From Oscillospiraceae bacterium (GTDB lineage Bacteria > Bacillota > Clostridia > Oscillospirales > Ruminococcaceae), in contig JAAVID010000095.1 of assembly GCA_014799395.1 (NCBI GenBank), forward strand, positions 1-33,516: 33,516 bases of DNA. The letters are read 5' to 3'. This document shows positions 6,693-13,968 of the stretch, piece by piece. The notes under the pieces are model-generated. The model was not told where the DNA came from. It ran no database searches and worked only from the letters and a program-made list of their open reading frames with translations. Both the position numbers and the translations under genes were made by a program. Each line of letters begins with the position of its first letter. Position 1 is the stretch's first letter.

Positions 6693-7278
6693 AATAAATC
6701 CGTTATTTGAAGCCGTAACCAATATCGACGACAATATCGTCTCCTGCGCAATAAAGGAAAAGCGCCGCTCGAAAAAATTCAGGGTTCTGCTGACAGCAGC
6801 GGCGGTAATGACATTCTGTCTGCTGACGACAGCGGTGTCCGCGCTCGGGATATTTACAGCGCCCAAAAAAGTAATGATAAACGGCGTATCTGTCACGCCC
6901 TCCTACGGTATGGCAAGAATGGGCTACGACGTAGTGGAGTATTACGTTGTGGACGTTCCCGAGGCGTTTCTTACCGAGGAAAGAGAGGGCTTTACTCCCG
7001 TGGGAGAAGTAAAGGTCATCGCTAATCCAGAATATCCGAACGAACATAACAAATGGATAATCACGGACGCGGCAGGAAATGAATTCCGCAACGGTATCAA
7101 CAATAAGATCATAACTTTTAATAACGCCGCGGGCGTTGGCGGCGGTAATTTTGCCTGCCTTAACTTTAACGAGGAATACAGCTTTATTCAGATAGAAAAT
7201 GAGGAGGACAAAATCGAATTTGTGTTCCTGCCCGACGGTCTGGGTGAAGAATATCTCAAACAAGAGCTCAACCGATAA
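6685..7278 (+). CDS. Probable anti-sigma-like single-pass membrane protein, module 2
   Basis: A 197-residue protein with a short basic cytoplasmic N-terminus (INPLFEAVTNIDDN, then KEKRRSKK), one membrane helix at about residues 33-54, and an outer domain of about 140 residues with no recognised family. It starts inside the end of the sigma gene (8-base overlap). The N-terminal segment resembles the module-1 partner, whereas the outer domain does not. This fits two copies of one regulatory circuit with different sensing domains. The anti-sigma role is inferred. A shared terminator follows at 7306. Confidence 0.72.
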   Translation: MNKINPLFEAVTNIDDNIVSCAIKEKRRSKKFRVLLTAAAVMTFCLLTTAVSALGIFTAPKKVMINGVSVTPSYGMARMGYDVVEYYVVDVPEAFLTEEREGFTPVGEVKVIANPEYPNEHNKWIITDAAGNEFRNGINNKIITFNNAAGVGGGNFACLNFNEEYSFIQIENEEDKIEFVFLPDGLGEEYLKQELNR

Positions 7279-7305
7279 AAGTTTTTTTGCTTCAATATAA
7301 ATATA

Positions 7306-7334
7306 AAGCGGGAGCATAACTCCCGCTTTTGTTT
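7306..7334. terminator. Bidirectional terminator between sigma module 2 and proS
   Basis: A 9-bp perfect stem, 7306-7314 with 7320-7328, loop cataa, and a T-rich tail on the plus strand. The minus-strand side is also T-rich (TTTATATTTATA), so it can serve both converging genes. Confidence 0.85.
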
Positions 7335-9055
7335 TACTTTGTGATCATCTCGGAAATAAGCTCCTTAAGCCGTTCAACAGCGTTTTCGGGTTTGAGCTTT
7401 TCGGAGAGGGTCTTGTCGCGGCTTGAGAGCTCGAACACGCCCTCGTCGAGGTTTCTCGGGCTTACGACCACGCGCAGAGGAACTCCGAGCAAGTCCGCGT
7501 CGGAGAACATAACGCCCGCGCGGACGTTTCTGTCGTCGTAGATGACCTCAACTCCCGCGGCTTGAAGATCCTCGTAGAGCTTGTCCGCGGCAGCCTTGAC
7601 GCGCTCGTCGTCGGGGCGGACAGCGCAGAGATGAACCTGCCACGGCGCTATCGCCATAGGCCAGATAGGACCGTAATCGTCGTGAGAAGCCTCGCAGACC
7701 GACGCGGCAAGTCTGCCCACGCCGATACCGTAGCAGCCCATTATCGGGGTCTGCTCCTTGCCGTCCTTGTCGAGGAACGTCATTCCCATTGACTTGGAGT
7801 ATTTCGTGCCTAACTGGAAGATATTGCCGACCTCGATACCGCGTGAGATATTTACGGTCTTTTCGCCGCACTCGGGACAAACTCCGCCGTCGATTATCTT
7901 CGCGAGATCGCGGTACTCGACGTTCGCGCAGTCGCGCTCCATATCGAGACCCGTCAGATGATAATCCACCTTGTTCGCGCCGCAGACAAGGTTGTTCGCG
8001 CCCTTGAGCGAGCTGTCGAACAGCACGGTATGGTCTCCGTTTACGGTAAGGTTCACGGGACCGATAAAGCCCGCCTTTAATCCGCATTCGTCGTCGATAA
8101 CGGCGGGGTGTATATCGCAGCCGAGGTAGTTTGTGAGCTTGGTCTCGTTCACGTCCAAGTCGCCGCGCAGGAACACCACTACAAAGCTGTCGTCGGTGTT
8201 TTTCTGATAAATAACCGCCTTCAGCGACTTCTCAACGGGCGCTTTCAGGAAATTGCAGACCTCCTCGATAGTGTGACAATCGGGAGTATTTACCTCGGCG
8301 AGCGCCTCGGAAACGTCGTCGCGGACGTTCGTGATTATGGACGGCGCTGCCTCGACGTTCGCGGTGTAGCCGCAGTGCTTGCATATCGCGATACTGTCCT
8401 CTCCGATAGGCGTGAGGAGCATAAACTCGTGCGACACCGAGCCGCCCATCATTCCGCTGTCGGACTTTACCGAGATAACGTTCGGCGCGCCGCAGCGTCT
8501 GTAAACGTTCTCGTAAGCCTTGTGAGCGCGTTTGTAGTACTCCTCCAGATCCTCCTGCGACGTATGGAACGAGTACGCGTCCTTCATCGTGAACTCGCGC
8601 ACGCGGATAAGACCGCCGCGCGGACGAGCCTCGTCGCGGAACTTGGTCTGTATCTGATAGATCATAAACGGATATTTCGTGTACGAATTAGCGTACTCGC
8701 GGACGAGCTGAACTGCCGCCTCCTCGTGGGTCATACCGAGGACGAGAGGCTGTCTGCCGCGGTCTGTAAAGCGCACCATTTCGCTGCCGATAGAGGTATA
8801 GCGTCCGCTCTCCTCCCACAAACTTGCGGGCATAACGACGGGGAACATTACCTCCTGTCCGTCGATAGCGTCCATTTCCTCGCGGATTATCTGCTCGATC
8901 TTGCGCGTAATGCGCTTGAGGGGCGGGTAGTTCGAGAAAATGCCGTTCGCCACATACTTGATGTAACCGCCGCGCACCATAAGCGCGTGGCTGTCGATCT
9001 GGCAGTCCGAGGGGCGCTCTTTAAATCTGTCGCCTATCAGTTTGTCTAATTTCAT
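7334..9055 (-). CDS. proS: Prolyl-tRNA synthetase, bacterial type
   Basis: A 573-residue class II synthetase that charges tRNA-Pro. It has the bacterial layout: an N-terminal catalytic part with RDEARPRGGLIRVREFTMKDAYSFH, an inserted YbaK-like editing domain in the middle (roughly residues 220-400, which removes mischarged alanine in this family), the motif-3 region GCYGIGVGRL, and a C-terminal anticodon-binding domain. Length is normal. The start follows GGAGG about 10 bases upstream. It lies 98 bases downstream of a kinase-like gene, and both appear to be read from the proline T-box at 9775-10049. Its end converges with sigma module 2 at the shared terminator. Confidence 0.97.
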   Translation of the reverse strand: MKLDKLIGDRFKERPSDCQIDSHALMVRGGYIKYVANGIFSNYPPLKRITRKIEQIIREEMDAIDGQEVMFPVVMPASLWEESGRYTSIGSEMVRFTDRGRQPLVLGMTHEEAAVQLVREYANSYTKYPFMIYQIQTKFRDEARPRGGLIRVREFTMKDAYSFHTSQEDLEEYYKRAHKAYENVYRRCGAPNVISVKSDSGMMGGSVSHEFMLLTPIGEDSIAICKHCGYTANVEAAPSIITNVRDDVSEALAEVNTPDCHTIEEVCNFLKAPVEKSLKAVIYQKNTDDSFVVVFLRGDLDVNETKLTNYLGCDIHPAVIDDECGLKAGFIGPVNLTVNGDHTVLFDSSLKGANNLVCGANKVDYHLTGLDMERDCANVEYRDLAKIIDGGVCPECGEKTVNISRGIEVGNIFQLGTKYSKSMGMTFLDKDGKEQTPIMGCYGIGVGRLAASVCEASHDDYGPIWPMAIAPWQVHLCAVRPDDERVKAAADKLYEDLQAAGVEVIYDDRNVRAGVMFSDADLLGVPLRVVVSPRNLDEGVFELSSRDKTLSEKLKPENAVERLKELISEMITK

Positions 9056-9153
9056 AGTTAGTCCTCCTTAAAAAACCGTTATTCACGGCAAAAATCAATA
9101 TATTTATTAAAATTTAACCGAGCGTGTAACTTTACTCGATAAATTAGAATTTG

Positions 9154-9705
9154 TTATTTCATAAAAAAATCAATTTGTTTTAATATTGCTGAATTTTGTT
9201 GGTAAGAAAAGTCGTCAGCTTCAATTTCCAGTGTTTGTCCAATGATCTTCTCGTTTCTGATCCATTCTGCCGTCTTAAGAAAATCTTCTTTTTCATTTAT
9301 TGTTGTAGTTAAGTGAACGGGGTGTCTATTTTCTTCATTCATCCGGCGGATATATCTTTCATACAAAACATCCGCATTTCCTCGCAATACCAACGTTAAA
9401 ACATCGTATTGGTTTTCATGGGCAATATTGTGTATTTTTTCCAATTCGGCTTCATGGAAATTTGCTTCAAGAATAACATTGCTGTCCGTTATTGCGATTT
9501 GCGAAAAAGCATGACACATAATTTCTATTGTCGCATTTGAAAGCATTTTATTCTCTTCACGATTGCGAAATCCAATGTTATCGCCTAAAATTTCCTTTAT
9601 GGTATCTTTTTGAAAAACAACCGCGCAATATCTGGCTGACAATATTTTTGAAAATGTTGATTTTCCTGCTGCTATGTCACCAGTAATCAACAGTAACTTT
9701 TTCAT
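9154..9705 (-). CDS. AAA/P-loop kinase-like protein
   Basis: A 183-residue cytoplasmic ATP-binding protein with the Walker A motif GDIAAGKST near residue 9, a hydrophobic Walker-B-like strand (SNVILEANF) and an arginine-rich lid (LYERYIRRMNEENRHP). This is the shape of the AAA_33/zeta-toxin/chloramphenicol-phosphotransferase-like kinases, so it probably phosphorylates a small molecule or nucleic-acid end; the substrate is unknown. The ATG at 9705 has AGGAGAGG 6 bases upstream; a TTG codon just before it is a weaker choice. About a third of its bases are G or C, against more than half in proS. Together with its position between the T-box and proS, this suggests later insertion. Confidence 0.8.
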   Translation of the reverse strand: MKKLLLITGDIAAGKSTFSKILSARYCAVVFQKDTIKEILGDNIGFRNREENKMLSNATIEIMCHAFSQIAITDSNVILEANFHEAELEKIHNIAHENQYDVLTLVLRGNADVLYERYIRRMNEENRHPVHLTTTINEKEDFLKTAEWIRNEKIIGQTLEIEADDFSYQQNSAILKQIDFFMK

Positions 9706-9774
9706 CAATTACCTCTCCTCTGAATTCCGATTTGTCAAACTGTAAATTATTTACCATCTTTGCCCATAGACCAT

Positions 9775-10049
9775 AAAACAAAAACGCCCCTTAACCAATG
9801 TTAAGGGACGAGTAATTACACCCGCGTTACCACCCAAATTCGGGAGCCGACTTTAACGTCGGTTCGCGCAGCTCAAAGAACATAATGTTCCGCTCTCGTA
9901 ACGGGAGAGACCGTCGCCGCTTAATCGAGCTTTCGCGGCGCACTCCAAGACGGGTTCGGCGTTTGGAATACCACGGCTCGCACCGACCGCCGTTTCTCTG
10001 AATACCCCGTACGCTTACTGTTTCTTGTCACAGCTTTTCAATATTCAAT
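9775..10049 (-). promoter_or_regulatory. T-box riboswitch, proline specificity
   Basis: Read on the minus strand, the leader has a long stem I region and the conserved T-box sequence GGGTGGTAACGCGGG (9835-9821). An 11-bp terminator follows (9810-9800/9795-9785) with a T-rich tail to 9775. The likely specifier follows GAA in the stem I loop: CCC at 9954-9952 (or CCG shifted by one), proline either way. Uncharged tRNA-Pro should prevent termination and raise expression of the kinase-like gene and proS downstream. Confidence 0.93.
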
Positions 10050-10055
10050 ATTTAA

Positions 10056-10084
10056 ATTATATCACATTAGCCCGATTTTGTCAA
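10056..10084 (-). promoter_or_regulatory. Perfect SigA promoter for the T-box operon
   Basis: TTGACA (10084-10079), a 17-nt spacer, TATAAT (10061-10056) on the minus strand. Start expected near 10049. Confidence 0.88.
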
Positions 10085-10117
10085 CCCCCGTTTTCCATAA
10101 AAATTTCAATTTATATA

Positions 10118-10146
10118 TTGACAAATGAAAAAAAATATGTTAAAAT
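10118..10146 (+). promoter_or_regulatory. SigA promoter for ruvX
   Basis: TTGACA (10118-10123), a 17-nt spacer, TAAAAT (10141-10146) with TATG upstream of the -10. Start expected near 10153, which puts the in-frame ATG at 10159 almost at the transcript end and favours the ATG at 10183. Confidence 0.82.
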
Positions 10147-10182
10147 ATCAATTAAATAATGTGTTCAGAACGGAGAATTGCA

Positions 10183-10608
10183 ATGAAGATAATGGCGGTA
10201 GACTACGGCGACAGCAGAACGGGTCTCGCAATGAGCGACGAGACCGAAACGCTTGCCTCCCCCCTCGAAACGGTATACGAGCACCACTTCGACAGGTGCG
10301 TCGAGCGCGTGGCAAAAATCGCGATAGAGAAAAAAGCTGCGATGATAATCGTCGGCGACCCCGTAAATATGAACGGCTCGCGCGGTCCGCGCTCGGAAAT
10401 GTGCAACGAATTCGCGCGGCTGTTAAAGGAGCTCGTTGACGTTGAGGTCATAATGTGGGACGAGCGCTCCTCCACCAACACCGCGATAAACTATATGAAC
10501 GAGATAAACAAGCGCGGCAAAAAGCGCAAGCAGGTGCTGGATCAGGCGGCTGCGGCGGTCATTCTCGACAGCTATCTTGAATACCGCAAACGGCAGAGCG
10601 GCAAATGA
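10183..10608 (+). CDS. ruvX: YqgF/RuvX family nuclease (Holliday junction resolvase-like)
   Basis: A 141-residue RNase H-fold protein of the YqgF family. It is annotated as a putative Holliday junction resolvase and also linked to pre-16S rRNA 5' end processing. The acidic active-site positions are visible: D7 in AVDYGDSRTG, the DER motif at 93-95 (WDERSST) and the aspartate in LDQAAAAVIL near residue 120. The VGDPVNMNGSRGPRSE segment is the usual glycine loop. I chose the ATG at 10183 with CGGAG at 10171-10175; the longer frame from 10159 lacks a ribosome site. It is normally adjacent to alaS and an IreB-like gene, but neither is here. Confidence 0.92.
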   Translation: MKIMAVDYGDSRTGLAMSDETETLASPLETVYEHHFDRCVERVAKIAIEKKAAMIIVGDPVNMNGSRGPRSEMCNEFARLLKELVDVEVIMWDERSSTNTAINYMNEINKRGKKRKQVLDQAAAAVILDSYLEYRKRQSGK

Positions 10609-10629
10609 TCCGTAAAAACGCGGTTTTTT

Positions 10630-10657
10630 TGAAACCTTTTCGGAGGACATTCGGTAT
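10630..10657 (+). promoter_or_regulatory. ECF-like promoter for the 10695 lipoprotein
   Basis: TGAAAC (10630-10635), 16 nt, CGGTAT (10652-10657) continuing TATAT. The same hexamers, spacing and flanking bases occur on the minus strand at 4581-4554 ahead of an unrelated lipoprotein. Confidence 0.5.
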
Positions 10658-10694
10658 TATATTTAAACCAAGACATTCTGAAAGGAGTTTTCAT

Positions 10695-11705
10695 ATGAAG
10701 AGATCAATTACGGCAATGCTCGCGCTTATAATGCTCTGCGGCTGCTCCGATCAAACCGCTCCGGGAGCAAACGATATGTCCGACGGTTATTTATCGGAGG
10801 AAATAATTCCGTTCCGACCTGATAGTTCAAGCCACTCGGACAGTCCATCTTCTTCGGAAAAAGAAATATTTCACGTTCAGCCCGAGGAATTAAGACGGTT
10901 CGCATTCAATTCCGCGGAGGATGTCGAGGCTATCTCCGATGAGGATTTGATTTATATTTCCCAAAATAATTATTCCACGCCCGACTTCATTTCCGATATC
11001 GACGAGAATATAATAGATTTATTCAGTGTTCCGCTGTCGGAAAAGGAAACAAACGGATATGTTTACAAAGAAAAAGTCGAAACCTTTTTGCTCAGCTCAG
11101 CGCTCCCGATAGAGGAATTGAACGTAAACGAAAGTATCTTCGACGACGTGCTTCGGGAAGCATGTGAAAAACATTGCGAAAATCTGATCAAATCTGCCAC
11201 TGTTTCGCAAGGAGACACAGGGTCAAGGACAAAAGATGAGGAAATTATCTACTGCGGAGAAAACGATCTCTACGCGGAGTACAGCATCAGGTTTACATCT
11301 ATAAAAACGATGTACAACAACAATACTCTTATGACATATGAAACTCCGCGCGCTTATCGAAGGTTATTCCCAAAGAATCGGTTAACCGTTCATATCGGCG
11401 AACGCGGAAACCCTGTCTATTTCGGAGAGCTGACCTTGGAAAATGTAAAAGCGGAAATGGACCTTATGATATCCTTATATGGTCTTACCGTTTACAGAGA
11501 GGTCGGTGAAACGGAAAACGCTTATATCTATACGTCATACATGATCAATACGATCGGGGGGGATTGGGGACTTTGCGACAGAGCGGAGCTCAGAAAATAT
11601 GATAACATATTTGATAAAACAACCCATGAACAATCAAGCAAAGAGACCTGCATCAGAAGTGTAGAAATTGCAGGAACGGCACGTTATTGGGACAATGAAT
11701 GGTAA
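10695..11705 (+). CDS. Lipoprotein of unknown function
   Basis: A 336-residue predicted lipoprotein with lipobox LCGC (Cys17), a short Ser/Asp-rich spacer and a soluble domain of about 280 residues that I do not recognise. It is not visibly related to the other lipoproteins in the window. The ATG at 10695 is chosen for the AAAGGAG at 10680-10686 and the lipoprotein signal that begins exactly there; the frame is open back to 10605 but without a start site. Base composition is lower in GC than ruvX. An ECF-like promoter at 10630-10657 suggests envelope-stress or sigma-controlled expression. The next gene starts 15 bases on. Confidence 0.78.
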   Translation: MKRSITAMLALIMLCGCSDQTAPGANDMSDGYLSEEIIPFRPDSSSHSDSPSSSEKEIFHVQPEELRRFAFNSAEDVEAISDEDLIYISQNNYSTPDFISDIDENIIDLFSVPLSEKETNGYVYKEKVETFLLSSALPIEELNVNESIFDDVLREACEKHCENLIKSATVSQGDTGSRTKDEEIIYCGENDLYAEYSIRFTSIKTMYNNNTLMTYETPRAYRRLFPKNRLTVHIGERGNPVYFGELTLENVKAEMDLMISLYGLTVYREVGETENAYIYTSYMINTIGGDWGLCDRAELRKYDNIFDKTTHEQSSKETCIRSVEIAGTARYWDNEW

Positions 11706-11720
11706 AGAGGACAATTACAG

Positions 11721-12209
11721 ATGTACAGAATTTCATTTACGGGCTACCGTCCCGAAAAGCTCCCGTTTTTCGGCGAGGACGACCCTATGTGTGTTGATTT
11801 AAAAGAGCGCCTTTCCGAGCAAATCGAAAAACTGATAAACGACGGCGCGGACGAGTTCTATACGGGAATGGCGCTCGGCGTGGATACCTGGGCGGCGGAG
11901 GCGGTTCTCGAGCATAAAAAGGCTCACCCCGGGATAAAATTGACAGCGGTTATCCCCTGCCCCGAGCAGTCCGACAAGTGGACGGACGAGGACAAGGCGC
12001 GTTATCGGTCTATTCTCGAACGGTGCGACAGAACTATGACTATCTCGCCGCACTATACCAAGGATTGTATGCTCAAGCGAAACCGCGCGCTCGTGGAGCT
12101 GTGCGACGTGCTCGTCGCCGTGTACGACGGCAAGCGCGGCGGTACTCAGTACACCGTGAATTTCGCGAAAAAAAGCGGGAAAAGCACTGTGCTGATAGCG
12201 CCGATGTGA
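11721..12209 (+). CDS. YpsA/DUF1273 family SLOG-fold protein
   Basis: A 162-residue cytoplasmic protein of the DUF1273 (YpsA-like) family, part of the SLOG superfamily of Rossmann-like folds thought to bind nucleotides or related ligands. Signatures are FTGYRPEKLP at the N-terminus (the GHRP-type motif), a GMALGVDTWAAE loop in the first half, AVIPCPEQSDKW, LKRNRALVELCDVLVAVYDG and GGTQYTVNFAKK. In Bacillus subtilis YpsA affects cell division. The start follows AGAGGAC, 15 bases after the lipoprotein, so the two are probably cotranscribed. A strong terminator lies 61 bases past the stop. Confidence 0.87.
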   Translation: MYRISFTGYRPEKLPFFGEDDPMCVDLKERLSEQIEKLINDGADEFYTGMALGVDTWAAEAVLEHKKAHPGIKLTAVIPCPEQSDKWTDEDKARYRSILERCDRTMTISPHYTKDCMLKRNRALVELCDVLVAVYDGKRGGTQYTVNFAKKSGKSTVLIAPM

Positions 12210-12270
12210 TCAGATACAAACATAATAACAGATCAAGAAACGTGCGGTATGGACGTATTCGTTGATTTTG

Positions 12271-12305
12271 AAAAGGCTGCGCAGAAACTCTGCGCAGCCT
12301 TTTTG
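12271..12305 (+). terminator. Intrinsic terminator after the DUF1273 gene
   Basis: A 14-bp perfect stem, 12271-12284 with 12290-12303, loop aaact, ending in T residues. Confidence 0.92.
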
Positions 12306-12359
12306 TCTCACTTCTATTGCAGCACAACATTGTAAATATGCGTTTTTTGAAAAAGTGCA

Positions 12360-12388
12360 TTGACAAAACAAGGTTATTATGCTATAAT
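12360..12388 (+). promoter_or_regulatory. Perfect SigA promoter for the structured leader
   Basis: TTGACA (12360-12365), a 17-nt spacer, TATAAT (12383-12388) with a TATG extension. The expected start, near 12395, coincides with the first base of the closing helix of the leader described next. Confidence 0.9.
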
Positions 12389-12394
12389 TAAATT

Positions 12395-12558
12395 GCGGCA
12401 CAATTTAATAACGTCTTTTAAGCGTGGGTACGCTTTTGCCTATAGGTAAAAGTGCATGCTCTTTTCGTGTACCCTTTTTTAAGAGACGAAATTGTGTCGC
12501 AGCAATCGGAGCTTTGCATTTTTCGGTGCGTAGCTTCGGCTGCGCACTTTTTATTTTT
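12395..12558 (+). ncRNA. Riboswitch-like attenuator leader (or terminated small RNA)
   Basis: The transcript's first 12 bases (12395-12406) pair with 12489-12500 (one G-U). Inside are a 10-bp helix 12412-12421/12479-12488, GGGTAC/GTACCC at 12426-12431/12469-12474 and a hairpin 12434-12440/12445-12451. A 9-bp terminator with a TTCG loop (12526-12534/12539-12547) and a T-rich tail follows. Bases 12494-12503 can instead pair with 12539-12547 (9 bp, one bulge), which would break both the closing helix and the terminator. This is the classic layout of an OFF-type riboswitch. I do not recognise the class; a stand-alone small RNA is the alternative. Confidence 0.68.
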
Positions 12559-12595
12559 GTCGAGAAAACAATAACCCGAATAAAGGAGAAATGAA

Positions 12596-13027
12596 ATGGT
12601 TCCACTACTTATTAAAGCTGCTGTTTCCGCAGCAATATCGTTTTTTTCCACACCTCCGCTTGCTGAAATGTGTTGGAGAAGCGGTCCCGATATACCGAAG
12701 AGCTTTCTTGCTGTTACATATCTGTTGGTCTTTTTATGGAGTTATTTTTCCCTAAGCGCAACCGCATACGCATTGCATTTGGGAATGGGGTTTGCATTGA
12801 TAGTCGGGATATTATCAATTGCGATTGGCGGAGCGATCGCGATGGCTGATGCTTTTTTCTTTGTAGATATTTTCGCCAATATAACGCCGGACGACATAAA
12901 AGCTAACCCAACCGATTTAAAGGAGTTCTGGATTCTGATGCTCATATCGGTCGTGCTTTTTCTTGTTTTTCCGATAATAGATATTATATTGATGATCAAG
13001 AAAATTCGCGACGGAGAGTGGCTTTGA
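12596..13027 (+). CDS. Small membrane protein of unknown function under leader control
   Basis: A 143-residue integral membrane protein with about four hydrophobic segments (around residues 37-58, 62-82, 82-95 and 110-132), a loop containing NITPDDIKANPTDLKEFW and a short basic C-terminus KKIRDGEWL. I do not recognise the family. The ATG at 12596 has AAAGGAG at 12582-12588 with 7-base spacing; an out-of-frame ATG at 12591 is too close to that site. It begins 38 bases after the leader's terminator, so it is the likely controlled gene. A ligand-related role (uptake, export or ion balance) would be guesswork. Composition is AT-richer than the surrounding operons. Confidence 0.72.
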   Translation: MVPLLIKAAVSAAISFFSTPPLAEMCWRSGPDIPKSFLAVTYLLVFLWSYFSLSATAYALHLGMGFALIVGILSIAIGGAIAMADAFFFVDIFANITPDDIKANPTDLKEFWILMLISVVLFLVFPIIDIILMIKKIRDGEWL

Positions 13028-13102
13028 ATAACGTAAAGATAGACATGAACCGATTACAACGGAGAATTCTTCCGAAAGCCTATATGATTTAATACAAACA
13101 TA

Positions 13103-13134
13103 ACCGCGGAATTATTTCCGCGGTCTTTTCTTTT
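13103..13134 (+). terminator. Intrinsic terminator
   Basis: A 9-bp perfect stem, 13103-13111 with 13116-13124, loop ttat, followed by a T-rich tail. It ends the leader/membrane-protein unit and isolates the operon that starts at 13258. Confidence 0.9.
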
Positions 13135-13257
13135 AAAACCGCTCATAAAAAAAACATAATCATTGCACAAAGTTACAGAAAACATTTTTGCTTTTATCAT
13201 AAAACTATCACAATTCGGCGCTATAATACAATCAACGACAACGAAAGGACGAGATGA

Positions 13258-13965
13258 ATGGCATACGCTAACACCTTTAAAAGGCGGGAGATGAAGTTCC
13301 TGCTGAACGAGGAGCAGTACACCTTTCTCCGCGGCGAAATAGAAAAGCATATGACCGAGGACGATTTCGGCAAGCACACGATACTGAACATCTACCTCGA
13401 CAATCACAACAACGATCTGATAAGAAGCTCGCTCGGAAAGCCCGTTTACAGGGAAAAGCTGAGGCTGAGGTCTTACGGTAATGTTGAAGATGATTCCCCC
13501 GCGTTTCTGGAGATCAAGAAAAAATTCCGCGGGATAACCTACAAGCGGCGGTTTGAGCTGACATACAAGGAGCTCCACGATTACATAACCGACGGCACTC
13601 CTCCCGAAAAGCGCGGGCAGGTTTTCGAGGAGATCGACTATATGATACGCCGTATGGACTTAAAGCCGAAGATCGTTATCTGTTACGACAGAGAGGCGTA
13701 TTACGGTAACGACGATAAGGAATTCCGTCTTACATTCGACGGGAACGTCCGTTTCAGGCGCGGCGATCTCGACCTGCGCTCGGGCGACGGCGGCGAATAT
13801 CTGATGACCCAGCCGTATACGGTAATGGAAGTAAAATCCGCGGGAGCTATCCCGATCTGGCTTGCGAGAACGCTTTCGGAAAAGAGAATATTCCACGGCT
13901 CGTTCTCGAAGTACGGCAGTATTTTTTCAAATGAAATAAGACAGAAATTTAAAATGGGAGTATGA
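13258..13965 (+). CDS. VTC-domain (polyphosphate polymerase-like) protein
   Basis: A 235-residue protein with the VTC domain, the tunnel-shaped fold of the yeast vacuolar polyphosphate polymerase. Charged residues expected to line the tunnel are present: REMKFLL at the N-terminus, YREKLRLRSYG, FLEIKKKFRGITYKRR, ICYDREAYYG, LRLTFD-type strand with RFRRGDL, and VMEVKSAG near the C-terminus, followed by FSKYGSIF. The ATG at 13258 has AAAGGA at 13244-13249; a TATAAT at 13222-13227 may be its -10. It starts an operon with DUF4956 (3-base gap) and a beta-helix lipoprotein, a recurring trio in clostridia and other bacteria. Whether it makes polyphosphate or another polymer is not known. Confidence 0.88.
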   Translation: MAYANTFKRREMKFLLNEEQYTFLRGEIEKHMTEDDFGKHTILNIYLDNHNNDLIRSSLGKPVYREKLRLRSYGNVEDDSPAFLEIKKKFRGITYKRRFELTYKELHDYITDGTPPEKRGQVFEEIDYMIRRMDLKPKIVICYDREAYYGNDDKEFRLTFDGNVRFRRGDLDLRSGDGGEYLMTQPYTVMEVKSAGAIPIWLARTLSEKRIFHGSFSKYGSIFSNEIRQKFKMGV

Positions 13966-13968
13966 CAA

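Noticed and set aside
8108-9049. Open frame of 313 codons antisense to proS
   Set aside because: Same artefact: it mirrors the codon pattern of proS and has no start signal or known domain.
12395-12558. 6S RNA as an explanation of the structured leader
   Set aside because: The 3' end pairs in a terminator and not with the 5' end, and there is no large central bubble.
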